Both the position numbers and the translations under genes were made by a program. 64,000 nucleotides of DNA from Orobanche coerulescens. Its lineage: Eukaryota > Streptophyta > Magnoliopsida > Lamiales > Orobanchaceae. How positions within the stretch are numbered: the first letter of the stretch is position 1; each line of letters begins with the position of its first letter. Shown piece after piece: positions 49,467-62,219 of this stretch. Where the stretch lies: assembly GCA_033398695.1 (NCBI GenBank), contig CM065806.1:45967001-46031000 (forward strand), in the 5' to 3' direction. The notes under the pieces were generated by a model that saw only the letters and a program-made list of their open reading frames with translations, did no database searches and had not been told where the DNA came from.

Positions 49467-51947
49467 TGTAACACCCCCAAAATCGTATGGGAATATTACA
49501 CGCCGTAGATCCTTCCCACGAGGATCTACCAGGCTAAACATCACAAAACGACTAAGTGTTTGCCCTGCCGGGGCAAAGAATACAATGATACGGATCATTA
49601 AGGTCAATTATAAACAACTACACGGACCGGTGAGGTCGTACAACTGACACAAACAGAAAAATACAACTCTTTACAATGAATACCCACGCAGGGGTAAAGA
49701 TACAAAATAGCGGAAGGCGGATTACGACTCTGACGATACAACACAACTTGACTCCCAACTCTTGATTAGTATCGTAGCCCGTCACTTCCTGTGCCGATCC
49801 TGTGACTGCTCCCCGAACCTGAAAGCACCTGGACACAAAACAAACATCCACCCCCGATTACTCGGGGGTTAGCAAAATTTCACTATTTTGCTAGTGCAAG
49901 TATAATACGATACGAAATGTAACAAGCAAATAGCAACCACGAATTTGATACGGAAATCAAATATCAAAATGTTCCCGAGAAGTTTTAGAATTTTGAACTC
50001 AAGCAAGTATTTGAAAAGAAACTCGTCATCTCGGAAATTTTTAAAGTATAAATTCTTTTGGACCTCGAGTCCCAATTTACAAAACCTTTTCGAAAGCGTT
50101 AGGGCCGCAGCCCGATTCTCGTTTCAAAACACACTAGTTAAGATATCATAATAGGTCCGTGACCCAACTTTAAAACGTTATCCAATCAATCACTGTTACA
50201 CAATCACTGTTCGTACACATCATGTACCGAGCTCCAGAGGCCTCGACGGACCCTACCCGCACCACATGCATTGTTCGTACACATCATGTACCGAACTCCA
50301 GAGGCCTCGTCGGACCCTACCCGGAACACACGCGTTGTTCGTACACATCATGTACCGAACTCTAGAGGCCTCGTCGGACCCTACCCGGAACACACACGTT
50401 GTTCGTACACATCATGTACCGAACTCTAGAGGCCTCGTCGGACCCTACCCGGAACACACACGTTGTTCGTACACATCATGTACCGAACTCCAGAGGCCTC
50501 GTTAGACCCTACTCGGAACACACATTATCACGACACAACTCATATTGATCAACTCAACACATTACAACGAACAACACACATTATTACCAATATGTCAAAC
50601 CATTCAACAATACACCGTAATACATATTCAAGTATGTAATCAAACCGACACAAATATCATAATCATCACGATAACTCAACCATGACCAATCACGCACGAC
50701 ACAAACCATATGATTAACACAACCAACACAATTCCACAACATTAACCAAGTGAGGATATCATCACTACCATCAATCGTTCACAATAATCAAATCACACGA
50801 AGCATATCCACGAAGGTAAACCAAATCATCATAAACCTAACACGAAGTCTCTATTCACAAGACACAAATTGTATATCAAGATACTTGCCTCGATAATCGA
50901 TACCGAACACTCCGACGAACACGGCTCAACCGGGAAACCTCGAACACCTACAATTCTCTGGCAATAACAACGAGGATACGATTACAACGAGAATCAAGAC
51001 CAAAAACAACGGAACCAAACTATCGAAGGGAAACTCATTGGGACATTTAATCGAACATTAAATGTTCAATAACTCCCAAGAACACTCGAATCGCCAATCG
51101 AGTTAAACAAACTTGAAATATGGATATACAACCCATAAAAGACGATTAATAATACTCAATAACGTCAACCGATTCATCAAAATTGGACGAACAACGAAAA
51201 TCAAGAAGGAAATCCCGAAAGTCAACCCTATGAGATTTCAAGAATTTACCTCGATCCGACGAAGAACAAGGATTAGATGATGATTGACACGAACTAAGCT
51301 TCCCAAAATGATGCACGATGATACCTCCGATCACCACCCAGGAGTCCAAGCCGAGAATCACGGAAGGAGGAAGGGTGAAACATGAACAAAACCCGTCGGC
51401 CAGGACTATATATGGTCGAGCATGTTACGGCCGTAACATGCAGCACCTTACGGCCGTAACTCGGTCAACCCCCCTTACGGCCGTAATCGGTCTACCCCTT
51501 ACGGCCGTAACAGATCGTCCCTGGGCTAGTGTCCAACATGTGCGGGCGCCTTACGGCCGTAACGGCCATGCATTGCGGCCGTAACTGGCCCTGCATTGCG
51601 GCCGTAACCGGCCATGCATTGCGGCCGTAACTTGGCCAGGCCTTGTGGTCGAAACTCGATCGTTCCGACAGTCTGGTTAGACGTTCGACAACATCTCGGT
51701 CACACTAACGCACCGGCTATGATTCAAAACAATAACAAGCAATTTACGAAACATAACATATCACAAGCACGCATTTAATCAAAGAAACGCACGCGACACA
51801 AGTTTCACTCGACGAACATTACAACAGAACACATCATACTGTACATAATAGAAAAACGTATCCCACATAATCATAACGAAACAAAATAACCGGCACCAAA
51901 CGACAAATAATTCAGGGCAACTGGAAATAAAAATCTTGGGTATTACA
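49467..51947 (-). mobile_element. Solo LTR (gypsy), minus orientation
   Basis: 2481 bp. On the minus strand it starts TGTAATACCC and ends GGGGTGTTACA. Target duplication tcagt/ttagt (49462-49466, 51948-51952; one mismatch). It contains palindromes of the ttacggccgtaa type (51420-51620), a TATA-like catatatag at about 51405-51413, five tandem units (50226-50525) and three stems near its 3' end (49505-49529, 49849-49870, 49871-49895). Termini match the Tekay-like element. Confidence 0.9.
50226..50525 (-). repeat. Minisatellite, about 64-bp unit, five copies
   Basis: Each unit carries ttcgtacacatcatgtacc, agaggcctcg and accctacccgg. Copies differ by only a few bases, so the array expanded recently. 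Confidence 0.92.
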
Positions 51948-54800
51948 TTAGTTGTCGTTATGAATTTTCAATATTTAATCTTTTTTCCTCTCTGCAGTTT
52001 ACATTGTTGTTCTAGCTTGTTTTCAAAAGGTATGCCCAACATCTTTCTTGCTCTTTCTAGAATGACCTCGAATATGGCACTCACTCAACTGTGTTTGTGT
52101 TGGGTTTTCTCAAATGTTTCTGTAATAAAATACCATTTTTGGATTTGCTCGATTTATAATCTATTATTGTTGATATTAGTTCTTTTTTACATATTCATTG
52201 TTAGAACATAAGTGTTTCTCAAATGTTTCTGTTTTTTTTGTTCTTTCTTTAGTAGGAGTTTACTGCCTGCACGTAAAAAAAATGTTGGCTGCTTATTTTT
52301 AGTGTAGTGCCTTCTAAGTTGTTTCTATGGTTCAAAAAAGCGCCAACGACTTGTATCATTTTCCAGTAATTAGGTCAACTATGTATTATATAATGTACAT
52401 AAAAGAGTGCAGCGAGTAAAAAATTTTTAGACTAATTTATTATTTTCTCTAACCCAATCAATTAGGTATTCTAAAGCAATTACATTTAAATTTTTTACAT
52501 ACAGAAAATAACTAAATATATACGGTTTCTCCTTTGAGTGGTTATGGTTGCTTTCTTGGTTACTCCTTGTTTAGTTTCTTGTAATTTCAAAGTTTGATTC
52601 TCTTGTTGATTTTAATTTACAAAGACTAATTAAAAAGATAAAAACATGTTATAGATGCAGAAATAGCAAATAGCACATATAGTGACAGGCGAGTTCTTCT
52701 ACCTAAGATTCTAATCATTCCTCTTGAAACAAATAAGAAGCATATTCCTTTCAAGCGAACTCAAATTCGAGAAGTAATTAGGATTCTATTAAAGGGTTCG
52801 ATCTGTTGTATGATCTATGTTATTATGTAAATAAAGGTAACATTTGGATAACGAGTGCAAGGGCTATTAAATTTATTTGCTTTCATCAAAATATTTCTCT
52901 ATTTTCTTGTAGGTTTTCTTCATACTGCAGACTTCGGTTCAAAAAGCCTACATAAACTTATAGTGCATCTTGAATACATTCCAATGGGTATATAAAAATG
53001 AAAAGACAAATTCTTTTTATATGATATGCAGCATTGGATTTTCATTTCTTTTCTTCTATTTTTGGTCGTCCTTACAAATCCGACTCTAAAATTCCCTTTA
53101 CAATTTCTTTTATTGTTTTGTATTTCTTTCTTAATTTAATTATTTATTTTGTAGTTTATTTGTGTACAACCAAAATCTTTTTGCGTAGTGTGGTCTGTGA
53201 TGATAATTAATTTCCTCATATTTCGTCGTTTGGATTCAAATAGAATGAAAAACATGTCTTCAAATTTATTGCTTAGTTTGTTGCTCTTTTAGGCTTCTTA
53301 CCACTTCCTTTTATTTTGTGACAATTATTCTCTTCATTTTCATTTGACAGGTTTTGGCATATCTTTTGAGTTGTACTATTGTCTCCACACAACATTACTT
53401 GGTTCATTTGAGGTAATTTCTCATTGTGCGTTTCTTTGAATTTATTTGGATCTTACTGTTTGTATCAATAAGCAGTAAGTTTTCGTTCTTTCTTTTACGT
53501 AATATGGTCTGAGATGGTAATTAATTGCCTCATTTTCATCTTGAGGCTTGCTTTCGGAGGACTAAAACCTAACTTCGGATTTGTTTATATTTAATTGTAC
53601 TAGAGTAAAAAAAAATAGGCTTACAAGATGTTTGGCAGAGACGATAGGAGTAGAACGGTTGTTTCGCTATATCTGATTATCGATCTTTCTGAATGAGCTG
53701 CCAATCATACGTGAAAAAAAGCATACGTGTATTCGATGGTTCGACATTTCTCTATTGCCTGAAATGTGTTATTATGTGATAAAAGTCACATTGCGATAAC
53801 AAGGGTAAGGGCTATTAAAATTACTTGCTTTCATCAAACTATTTCTGTCGTCTTTGTAAATTTTGTTGATATTGTATACTCCAGTTCAAAAAGGTATTCT
53901 TTCTATATGATGCGCAGCATGAATTTTTACTTGCTTCTTCTATCTTAATGAAAATCTCATATTCAAGCTAAAGAGAACGACCCCTACTGAAATTTCAAGA
54001 TCGAAATTACATTTCAAAATTAATTGACGCATAATAAGGACACCAGTTATGTGTGCTTTGAAACACATTTTTAGCCTCGAGTAATTTTTGATAAACCTCT
54101 TTCTTCATGTGTATTTTTAACATTTCTGATTGTTGTCTGTGGTACAGTATATTATTGATTCAGCAAGAACTATACTTTTTCACCTCTTTGCTCAGTCATA
54201 TATTTTTGAGATACAGGAGGTCTCATTTCAGAGCACATGGCAAGATAAGAATCACCGACCCAAGAGCTAAATGCAGCAATTATGGAAACATTAGCTGAGG
54301 ATTGTTATGGCTGCAAAGCTGCCCAGATGGTGACACACTCTAAGACATTAAGATATCATCTATTATTGTACATAACTTATACTATGAAGTTCCTTATGCT
54401 AATAGCAACTTATACAGGGAAATGCGAAAATAGATTCCGCCTACAAATGCACATCCCTCATGCATTCTACATACAAAAATGCCTACCAAGAGAAATCAAC
54501 TCCAAAACAGGTTCGAAATCATCGCACCAGAGCCCTACCTAACGGAAACATTAGAAACAAACAATATGGAGCGAAGGTTTGGAGATGTACCTCTTCCCTC
54601 AGATAGCAGAAGATTAAAGATGCACAGTATTGATTAAGACTGTAGTTAACTTTTTGATGCCATAACATTTGCTATATAAATAATATCTACTCTAAATTAA
54701 CCATGCTTGCATAATAATTTCCTCTTTTCCATTATGCACATTACAAATCTTTTCATCACCACAAAGACAGACACACAGTAATAATATCCGACGGCTGTGC
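51948..54800. other. Non-coding, T-rich, with two diverged duplicated blocks
   Basis: The segment at about 52790-53060 recurs in diverged form at about 53735-53945, and between them about 53178-53240 recurs at about 53493-53550. No protein family or RNA gene recognised. Confidence 0.45.
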
Positions 54801-54904
54801 ACGTCGCTCATCCCCTAGTAATACTTAAAAGGGTTTAATGGTAATCACTCATTACTGCACAAAAGCATTTTTTACTGCATTTAGCAACGTCCGAAATTAT
54901 TTGT

Positions 54905-55345
54905 AGGGTCTTATTTTGCTTCTCGTTCGATTAGTTAATACTTCGTGCCCATTTATTTAAACTTATAAGTTTGAAAATTACTTATAAGTAATATTTTGGA
55001 CTGATTATGTAAATAAGTAAAACTGACTTATAGTAACTTATAAGTTAAATTCTGAAAAATAGAAAAAGTTACTTATTTCAGTTACTTATCTTAAATTTGT
55101 AATATATATTCATTAAAATGAATATTACCTATTTTTTTATAACAAATCTTAACCTATTTGAATATAACTTTTAGAGTTTTTTTTTTTTATTTTTTCATTA
55201 TTTATATACCTTATAAGTAATATATTGTTAAAAAGTTATGCAAACAGATAGTAACTTATAAGTATAAAAATTACTTCTACTCATAAGCACTAAAAGTTAC
55301 TTAAAATAGTAAATAACTTGTTTTGAGACAAACAAAACAGACCCT
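54905..55345. mobile_element. MITE-like element (candidate)
   Basis: Imperfect inverted ends agggtcttattttgcttctc and gagacaaacaaaacagaccct enclose AT-rich DNA full of acttataagt words. No matching target duplication was identified. Confidence 0.4.
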
Positions 55346-56310
55346 TCGTCAGTCTCAAAATATGTTGAGTCGTCTATTTTTTATTTGTATATTAAAATGC
55401 ATGATAAAAAATATTTGTACATAATATTTGTTTAAAAAATTGTATAAAAAAATAATTTAAGTCTTATGCAAAACAAAAACTTTTAAAATTATTTTGAAGT
55501 ACTTTTATCACCTGTTTTAAAATACGTGTAAAAAATAAAAGACTCACATAAAATGAAACAAAGGTATCTTTATATTCTTAAAGTATAATGTGAAATAATT
55601 TGAAATTTACCCAATGGATAAAAAAAATTATTTACCATTTCAAATTTGTATTGAAATCTCATTCATTTTATATTAGATCCATGGATTATCCATTTTATTG
55701 ACAAATTAACCCATATTTTTCATCTTTTAAATATAGAAGTTATCTATAATTGTAATCACTTATCCCATAATTCTAGCTAATTTTAAAGTTAACATGTTGA
55801 ATTTGAATTCAAATTTAAACAATATTTTATCACATCCATAATTATTTATATATTCAAGTTATCTGTAATGGTAGTCAATCATCCAATATTTCTAGCTAAT
55901 ATCTTGAATTTTAATTCAAACTTAAACATAATTGATATGATATCCATAATTTGTGCCATTCATTCCATAATTTAAGTACCATTATTTTTAAAATTTGAAC
56001 TGAAATATATAGATATAAATATAAATATTTTCCTTATTTTTGGATCATTAGCATTATATATATATATATCATTTAGCATAGGAAATGACTGTTTTGCCCT
56101 TTTCCTTAATTAACCAAAAATCTATTTAAAACCCCATATAATATGATTTAAACACATAATTACTCCATCAATTTATAAAAATAAAATTAATCCATATTTC
56201 TAATATCTCACTCTCATTCTCTTTCCATCTTTTAAATCTCGATTAACCGTTCTAGGGTCGAAATCTCGTAATTAGCTAATTCCTCCGAATTCCGAGATAA
56301 AAACCAAAAT
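55346..56310. other. AT-rich intergenic DNA
   Basis: No gene. Degenerate repeats around agtctcaaaatatg and taattttaaa. Confidence 0.4.
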
Positions 56311-57250
56311 ACAATCTATAAATAAATGTGTTGTTGGAGGAAATTCATAACAATACGAATTCAGAGGTTTTGCTGGAATTAAGGTCTATAGCGTAATTTG
56401 TGGCTGATTTAATGATGAACACGAAGAACACGAAAGGAGATTGAGGGGGGAGTAGCTGATCTTGTAGGATCATTCTAGAGAGACAATAAGAGAGAGCTCC
56501 CCTACTTCTGCTCAAAGAATTGCAACATACGGTACTAGGTGCCTACGTATGCTATTTATAGGGATCAAACCACATGTAGTTCTTGGAAAACAGGAAACCT
56601 AATTAGGGTTTCCTTCTGTGAGTCATGAGACTGGGCCACCGCCTGAAGGCCGATATCAACCCTAGCCCATGGCCCAACTATAATTTCGAGAACTTTATGG
56701 CCAAGCAATCATCCAACTTTTTCTTAGTCGGTGCTTATCCACATCTAACTGTCAACCCCGAAAACATAGCTGCAGGCCCAAAAGACTCCATCAGGTTGCC
56801 TTAAGACGTGATGCGAAGCCCAGGTCTCATAGCCAATGCGAAGCCATTGAGTCCATGTCAGTTGAATGGTGTCCATCCATAGGTCCATCATGAATATGCG
56901 ATGCGAAGCCAATTGGCCATATGAGCCTCCCAGTCACACACTCATGTCTTCAGTCCATACTATCATTTCACCACGATGCGAGGCCCCATTTGTCATATGG
57001 GTCCTAGCATCACCCAATACTCAACTAACCATTAAAGCCAATTTCGTACATGCGAAGCGAGGCCGCCTCCTCTGTGATAGTCATCTCAGTATCAGTCCAA
57101 TGAGTCACATGACCCGTTCTATTGCAATATGTAATACGGGCCGACGGCCACGCAGACACCTTCACCCACTAGTGAAAGTGAATTAACCGAATTAGGCCGA
57201 TTGGATCGAATCCCAGGCCGAATCGAATCAACTAAGCCAAGCGCGGCGAA
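56310..57250 (-). mobile_element. Probable LTR of a Tat-like element (minus)
   Basis: Minus strand carries a TATA-like ccctataaatagc near 56572-56560, followed by transcribed-looking sequence. Upstream, at 57065-56805, are five to six copies of a gatgcgaagcc motif. It lies 3' of a minus-strand RNase H remnant, consistent with a deletion derivative of one element. Exact ends were not found. Confidence 0.4.
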
Positions 57251-57255
57251 ATATA

Positions 57256-57528
57256 CTCCCTCCGTCCACAATTTATGTTCCCCAACTTTTTGAATTTGGG
57301 TTTTAAGAAATGTTAGGTGAATGTGATGTGAGTGGAGTTTGGGTCCCATATTAAAAGTAATTTAATGTTAATATGTGGGTCAGCCTGGTAAAATGTGTGA
57401 ATATATAAAAATTATAAGAATATTTTAGTAAATTGTATTGTGGGGTAGTGTTTAAAAATAGAAAGGGAACATTTTTTGTGGACATACCAAAATGGCAAAA
57501 AGGGAACATTGATTGTGGACGGAGGGAG
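57256..57528. mobile_element. Stowaway MITE
   Basis: Inverted ends ctccctccgtccaca and tgtggacggagggag, flanked by TA on both sides; 273 bp. Confidence 0.93.
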
Positions 57529-57689
57529 TATATATTAAGGGTAAATAATAATAATAATGATAAATAATAATAATAGTAATCAACAACAACAACGATAATA
57601 GTAATATTATTAGTAATAATAACAATAATAATAAAATAATAAGAAGAAGTGAATCAATCGAATCAAGTGGCCAGGCGAATCAAATGAAT

Positions 57690-58052
57690 CGAATCAATCG
57701 AGCGGAAAATGAAAAATAAGTCAGAAAAATGCGACCTAACCCATGAGAACAGAATCACGTTCTGAACCCAATTTAGCCAATGAGTCAGCCCTTGCATTCT
57801 TGCTTCGAGGGATTTGTTCTAACTATACTTCTTTAAAACACCCAATCAATCGCTAAGCACACTTTAAGTAGAGTTCAGCTCTTGGTCCCCGAGCTTGAAA
57901 CCCCCCATTCACTTGGTAGATCACGAGCATAGAGTCACTGAACAGTCATATTTTCGGTTTTAATCTCCAATGCCGACTTAAGTCCTACAATAAGAGCCTC
58001 ATACTTCAAAATGGATTCCACTTGATATCCTTCTGGGCTTTCTAGGACTACT
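57690..58052 (-). pseudogene. Tat-type gypsy RNase H, C-terminal part
   Basis: Minus strand reads VVLESPEGYQVESILKYEAL, IVGLKSALEIKTENM, then after frame changes EQIPRSKNARADSLAKLGSE. This is the second half of an archaeal-type RNase H found in Tat/Ogre/Retand gypsy elements. It is interrupted at 58053 by a solo LTR and contains a stop after ENMTVQ. Confidence 0.8.
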
Positions 58053-60993
58053 TGTAATATCCGTAATTTCGATTTTCGGTAATTTCTTTTTTTTTTCGGC
58101 GAAAGTCCGTTTTGACGACTCGCTCATGACCTTTTCGTCATTCCGAGAATGATTAATTCTGCACCTTTTGTCATCCGAGTTCGTTTCGGTGTCGTTTTGT
58201 TGAGTTCCGTGCTTTTTGGCGACTTTTCTGCACTTGAGTTCGATTCTTGCGAATCTCGTTGGAAACTGCTGTTTCGAGTTTCCCGTAAGTCCGTTTAACT
58301 TTGTTAGACGTGTTGTGAACTTCGGTTTGGTTATTCGATCACGTATCGTGATTTTCGGACGTTTTGGGCCATTTTTGTAATTTCCCAAAGTTTGGGATAA
58401 TTACTTCCGTTGTCGAATTCCGACACTTCGGGTGGTCGGAATCGTGTGTTCTCTTAGCGCTTGGGTTCGTCTTTGTGAGTACTTCGTAACCGTATTTTCG
58501 ATTCATATTCAGGTTCGGGTTTCGGGGTCGTCCGGGCCGTCGGAGTGGCCACGACCGAGACGGCCGCAGCATGCCTTTGGCGAGTTATGGCCGTAATGTG
58601 CGATTCTGGCCGTAAGTGATCGGCGAGCATGGCACAGCGAATGCCGATTCTGGCCGTAAAGTCGAGTTCTGGCCGTCTGGTGCTAAGCGACTCCGGACGA
58701 ATGCGATTCTGGCCGTAAGAACTGCCACTGGCCGTAAGGCCCTCGATTCTGGCCGTAAATGTCGGCCATGGTCGGCTATTTAAAGGCCTGGACGTGGATC
58801 TATCGGTCATTTTCCATTTTTCCTTCGTTTTTCGCGACCCTTCGACGGAATTTGAGGGTTTTTGACCGGGAACATCATAGAACATCATTTTTGGAAGGCT
58901 TGTGTTAATTATATCATCATCTAATCCGTGTTCTTCGTCCAAATCGAGGTATTTTGGCCTGAACCCTTGTTTTTGAAGATTTTAGGGATTTTCCTTTTGA
59001 TTTCGATTCCAATCCGTTTCTAATCAATTAATTGTCGTATAAACGTTGTTTTGGACGTGTTCTACGGATTGTATATCCGTATTTCGAGTTCGTTGGAATA
59101 CAATCGGGATTTTTGGTTTTCTAAGGAACCTTGAACATTTAGTATCCGATTAAATGTCTCTAAGGGTTCCCTTCAATTCTTGACCGTGTTTTCCTTTGTT
59201 TTCAATTGTTATTCTCATAGTAACCGTGTTTCCGTTGGATTTCACGGAGGATTGTAGGTGTTCGGGGTTTTCCGGGTTGTGCCGTATTCGTAGGAATATT
59301 CGGGTGCCGACTATCGAGGCAAGTATCTTGTCCATACGTTTCATGTTTCGTAGGCATAATTATTGATAAATGATTTTATGCGAAATCCAATGTTTAATGA
59401 ACGTAAAAAGGGATCGGTATGTTCTCGATAAATGTTGTCTTTCAACGAAAATTCTTGTACTTCGTGAATATATGTGTTCTCGGAAGATATGTGTTGGTTT
59501 TGTATGTTCAAAGATGCTATGATCACTTTGAGTGAGTTTAATAGACCGTAATCCTTTGCCGGGGATTACGTAATGTTATGTGTACTTGTTCGGTAAGAAC
59601 GTAATGTGTGTGATATTGGTTGTTATTCCTTCGTGAGGAGGTTGTGACACTTGGTGTTGTTTGGTATTGGTATTACTTGTGGTTGTGTGACATTAGTTGT
59701 GAGTGTACGTCGACTAAAGTGGCCATTCTAGCGAAGTACCTAGCATTTGTATGCATATTCTAGTATTCGAATTATGGCTTCCCGTGGTGTTGTGGATGAT
59801 ATGTGTATGTTCACCTAGGGACGGTCTGACGAGGCCTCTAGGGATACGTTGCCGTGAGTTTCGTATCGCGAACTATGGTTAACCACCCAGGGATGTCCGA
59901 CGGGGCTCTGCGGGGTACGGTGGCCGTGAGTCTCGTCCCAAGGTTAACTTTGAAATGTTTTGTTGGAGAACTATGATTTTTGGCGCATATTTCGTCTGAT
60001 TAGAATGGCAGTCCAAATGGTAGGGTACTTAGCTGGAATGGCACCAATAAATGTGTTGTGTATGATTCGTCTCTTGGTTGTGATAATTTGGTATGGGTAC
60101 GTGAGTCCTGTGGTTGCTCTGTGCATTGTAGCTCTGTGGTATGTTGAGTGAGATTATTGTCATGGTAATGTTTGACACGGTGTAGTTTCCACCAGGTTAT
60201 TCTTGCGAGTATATGATGTGGATGATTTGGGTCGTGGACCCCTGTGTTGTGATTGGAATGTTATGATTGGGTCGTGGACCCTGTTATCTGCTATAGGAAT
60301 TGTATTTTGAAATAAATGATTGTTGGGCTATGTCCCTAAGCATTTCGAAAGGCTTGAAAATTCTTAAACCCCAAACGTTTTCAAAAACTCCCGAGATCGT
60401 AAAATGTTTTGTAAGTTGTAAAATGGTTTTATTCTTATTTTTCGTAATCTAAATTGTTTTGATCAAGTGAATTATCTCGGGAAGTATATTCATGATTTCT
60501 ATGTTCTTGGAGTATGATATGTATGGCTTGTCTTTGTATTTATACTTGCACTAGTAAAACAGTGGAGTTTTGCTAACCCCCGAGTATTCGGGGGGTGGAT
60601 GTCTATTTTGCGTCCAGGTACTTGCAGGTTGCTTGGGAGTAATTCACAGAATCGTTACGAAGGATGATGGATGACGGCGATACTAATCACATGAAGACCG
60701 GTGTTGAGTATTTGGTGATGTCTTGTTTTGTCCTTCCGTTGTGTTTATTTTTCCCTATGTGGGAACGTTGATTTATGTTAACCCCTGCGTGGGTATGAGT
60801 TACGAGAAAGAGTAATGTAGGGTTGATGTGTATGTTGTGGTAAAGAGCAAATCGGTCTAATGGTTCGTTAATTACCCACTTCGGTATGTAATGTATCGTA
60901 TTGTATTGTGGTGTTTCTGTATTTAGCCTGGTAGATCCTCACGGAGAGGGTTTACGGCGCTGTAATATTCCCGAGTGGTCTGGGGGTGTTACA
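58053..60993 (+). mobile_element. Solo LTR (gypsy) inside RNase H remnant
   Basis: 2941 bp starting TGTAATATCC and ending GGGTGTTACA, with duplication ctact (58048-58052, 60994-60998). Homologous along its length to the solo LTR at 38709. Array of ctggccgtaa words at 58560-58765, TATA-like tatttaaagg at about 58777-58786, short repeats at 59810-59945, and stems at 60554-60577, 60578-60597 and 60931-60955. Confidence 0.93.
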
Positions 60994-61130
60994 CTACTTG
61001 CTCCAGCTCCCTTGTCATTGGCCGCCGCATCAACATATACATTCCACCACAGAGAGCCATTTTGAGTTTGTTGTGCGGCGATTAATACACCTGGATGGCG
61101 ATCGGCATACGGCCGAGCGACCGAGTTCAC
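60994..61130 (-). pseudogene. Tat-type RNase H, N-terminal part
   Basis: Minus strand reads QQTQNGSLWWNVYVDAAAND and KGAGA up to the ctact junction, continuing into the fragment at 58052 once the solo LTR is set aside. The VDAA stretch corresponds to the first catalytic aspartate region. Upstream sequence no longer matches a known domain. Confidence 0.75.
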
Positions 61131-62090
61131 GATCAAATAAGCTACGGCAAACTTGCCAATCGAAGGTAACAGTCAATCTTCGAGTATCTAGCGATCGACC
61201 TCCCGGAGCGATCGTCTCTTGGTACCTAGCGACCGACTCTGGTGCCCGACCAAGGACGACCGTCCTATGCCACGTATATGGCCATCGTTCGTCAAGTCTA
61301 CGAAGACTGGATCACGGAGCAAGGACCCATGTGCAAATCCGCGAATGGCGCCACAGAATATGGATCGTTGACTCCAGCCCATCAGCAGCTGTCAAGTGAC
61401 AAAGACGGCCTCACCTACCGACAGACCCGCCGAAAGGTCCTAGGTGGGGCCTCCCAAGACAGCGACATAGACGCGTGTTGGCCTCTCATTAGTTTGCACA
61501 TCCGGCTGCCAGCAGCTGCTGCGGACTTTAAGGAGACCAACCCATGTGCTAAAGACGATCGCCCGCTTATTATAATACAGCAGAGGCGATCGCCCAGCGA
61601 CCCCTAGTCCTATAAATAGAGAGCCTCCAGCACTTGGAAAGCTCTCGGCTTTCTCTTGAATCTATCTATGATTTCTCTCTCAGAACCTCTTAACCAAAAG
61701 ACGATCGGCAGAAACGAGAACTCCCTACAGTTCAGATTTGAAGAGACTCATAAGTTCAGAAGCTCAGACATTCAGCAAAAGGAACTTAGCACTCCATCGT
61801 TGTTACAAGAACTCACAGAGCATCATCTCTGGTTCTTCCGGCAATCTTCAGCACTTAAGAGCTAAGATAACTATGGTCTTTACACTCATTGTAATTGTAC
61901 TCTAACATTAATATTTGTACTCCCAAGTATTCGTATTAATAATATCTCGCGAGAGCATTCAAGCCCGGGACTAACAACCCCGGCATATCTTGTGTTATTT
62001 ACTTCCCCACGGACGTGCTCTCGCATTTTGTTTGTTACTTGACCATTCCAGCATATCATCTCCGGATAATATTTTTGGTAACAACAATTG
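61131..62090 (+). mobile_element. Probable 5' LTR and leader of a Tat-like gypsy element
   Basis: Contains many cgatcg/gcgacc words, a clear TATA box (cctataaatagag, 61609-61621), then sequence typical of an LTR R-U5 region and a primer-site-like attggcactaga at about 62087-62098, just before gag. The LTR start was not located. Confidence 0.6.
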
Positions 62091-62219
62091 GCACTAGAGA
62101 AAGGGGTGAACCTTCTTAACCTTCATTTTCATTCCGACCGTCTCGAAGAACACTCACTGTTCTCCGGGGCATATACTTGAAGAAACACTCATTGTTCTTC
62201 AAAGAAAAACCTTCAGATA

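Noticed and set aside
54282..54542. Plus-strand frame of 86 codons in the T-rich region
   Set aside because: No recognisable family, no splice or promoter context. Not supported as coding.
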